From DATMRF01 sp035566435 (GTDB lineage: Bacteria > Verrucomicrobiota > Verrucomicrobiia > Limisphaerales > UBA8199), in assembly GCA_035566435.1 (NCBI GenBank), contig DATMRF010000118.1, positions 62,001 through 126,000 of the forward strand: 64,000 bases of DNA, written 5' to 3'. The position numbers were made by a program, and so were the translations under genes. How positions within the stretch are numbered: position 1 is the stretch's first letter; the number at the start of each line of letters is the position of its first letter. The notes under the pieces are model-generated. The model saw only the letters and a list, made by a program, of their open reading frames with translations, made no database searches and was not told where the DNA came from. This document shows positions 63,002 to 64,000 of this stretch, piece after piece.

Positions 63002-64000
63002 AATATCGCGGATTCCATTTCCTTGCCGTTTTTTCGGGTATTTTGGGCGAGGCAGTCAATCCTCCACTACCGATCGCCGCGCCCGCGCAGCCTGCCGTGG
63101 ACGTTACAACTCGGAACCGGACGGAGGTGAGGATTCCGGCCTTGCCATTCTCGGACCCTCCGACCACCGCCGAGCTCTGCCGAGCCCGCGTATTTGAGGA
63201 GCCGCTGGTGCCCATTGGCGGCGAGCCGACGGCGGCAGAGAATTCCGACCTGGCGGCGGCCCTGGTAGGCTATTCGCACCGGAACGGTCCGGATGATTTT
63301 TCGAGCCTGACCGGTTTTCTGGACCGGCACCCGGGATCGGTCTGGCGTGCGGCGCTGCTGACTGGCTTGGGAATGGAGTATTACAATACCGCGCACTATT
63401 CGCTAGCCCTGGAGGCCTGGAAAGAGGCGTGGCCACTGGACAAAAACGCCAGCACCGGGCCGGGCAAGGCCATCGCCGACCGCACAGGCGGGGAACTGGC
63501 GTGCATGTACGCCCGGCTCGGTCGGATGGGAGAGCTGGAGGGGTTTCTCAAATCCGTTGAAGGGCGGGTGTTCGTTGGGCCAGCCACGGAAAGGATTCAA
63601 GGGGCGCGTGAAGGATTGTGGCGGATGCAGCATCGGCCGGAGATTTCGTTTTGTTGCGGTCCGCTCGCATTGCGCAGAATTGTGCTCTCCGATCAGAGAC
63701 TCCACACGTCATGTCCTGCAAATGCCCTGATGGAAATCTGCAAAGCCCCCTCGACGCAAAACGGGTTCTCGCTGGTTCAGGTTGCGGACCTGTCGAAAAA
63801 GGTGGGCTTGAACTACCAGACGGCGTTTCGTAAGAAGGGAAGCGAGTTTGTGGTTCCTGCGGTTGTGCACTGGAAGGTGGGCCACTATGCGGCGTTGGTG
63901 CGGCAAGAGGGTGAGCGCTATCTACTGGAGGACCAAACGTTCGGCAACACCGTGTGGGCAACGCGCCAGGCGCTGGAGGCTGAAACCAGCGGCTATTTTC
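62998..64000 (+). CDS. C39-peptidase-like domain protein (3' truncated by window edge)
   Basis: An unbroken frame runs from ATG 62998 to the last base (about 334 codons). The N-terminal 200 residues are helical and TPR-like in feel (VWRAALLTGLGMEYYNTAHYSLALEAWKEAW). Cys220 in FCCGPLAL, then His in VVHWKVGHYAALV (291 and 296) and YLLEDQTFGN form the order Cys-His-Asp of C39-family cysteine peptidases. In this phylum such domains often precede very large repeat proteins of RHS/YD type, but the rest is outside the window. Confidence 0.75.
   Translation, partial: MKYRGFHFLAVFSGILGEAVNPPLPIAAPAQPAVDVTTRNRTEVRIPALPFSDPPTTAELCRARVFEEPLVPIGGEPTAAENSDLAAALVGYSHRNGPDDFSSLTGFLDRHPGSVWRAALLTGLGMEYYNTAHYSLALEAWKEAWPLDKNASTGPGKAIADRTGGELACMYARLGRMGELEGFLKSVEGRVFVGPATERIQGAREGLWRMQHRPEISFCCGPLALRRIVLSDQRLHTSCPANALMEICKAPSTQNGFSLVQVADLSKKVGLNYQTAFRKKGSEFVVPAVVHWKVGHYAALVRQEGERYLLEDQTFGNTVWATRQALEAETSGYF

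Overview
The window is a GC-rich (by eye about 60%) bacterial chromosome segment carrying about 51 protein genes or gene fragments and no recognisable rRNA, tRNA, insertion sequence, prophage or CRISPR. The gene repertoire fits a free-living Gram-negative member of the Verrucomicrobiota, most likely subdivision 3 (Pedosphaera/Limisphaera-like). The pointers are a lipopolysaccharide-type glycosyltransferase block with an MsbA-like exporter, a Thermus/eukaryote-type single-chain glycyl-tRNA synthetase, a tryptophan-rich DUF6600 exported protein, Tat-exported sugar-active enzymes, and abundant short word repeats between and inside genes. The taxonomic call is inference.

Layout. 1-831: end of an exported RCC1-repeat protein. 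832-1839: about 1 kb without genes, full of repeats. 1840-12105: PfkB sugar kinase, PTS enzyme I, a basic repeat protein, an Hsp70 paralogue, a CoaB-like ligase and the replicative polymerase DnaE. 12205-29007: surface-polysaccharide region with a DegT aminotransferase, MsbA-like ABC exporter, two family 9 glycosyltransferases, five or six further glycosyltransferases, two small methyltransferases and a TPR-CmcI-TylF fusion. 29023-30483: orphan NtrC-type regulator. 30657-40419: ten-gene minus-strand membrane operon built on MoxR, DUF58, DUF4350, DUF4129, SpoIIM and RDD proteins. 40565-45991: glyS, DUF2127, larB, larC, a Trm112-like protein and an orphan adenine methylase, with several ATGA or TGATG overlaps. 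46046-54174: Tat-exported glycoside hydrolase, HD-domain protein, metF, 2-hydroxyacid dehydrogenase and a sulfonate/taurine-type ABC importer. 54279-62333: envelope proteins, a sigma-54 response regulator with its histidine kinase, and a deacetylase-like protein. 62792-64000: a truncated ECF sigma factor N-terminus overlapping the start of a large C39-peptidase-domain protein that runs off the window.

Most striking is not a single gene. Short imperfect word repeats and small hairpin repeats occur in intergenic spaces and also, in frame, inside conserved proteins (DnaK-like, DnaE, GlyRS, DUF58, DUF4129, a GT4) and at protein C-termini (MetF, DUF2127). DnaK-like and DnaE share the hexapeptide HASRIT, encoded by the same word in the same frame. 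One hairpin family keeps a TCCC/TCCT loop while its 9-bp stem changes with compensating substitutions. This resembles the Rickettsia palindromic elements in behaviour, but with different sequences.
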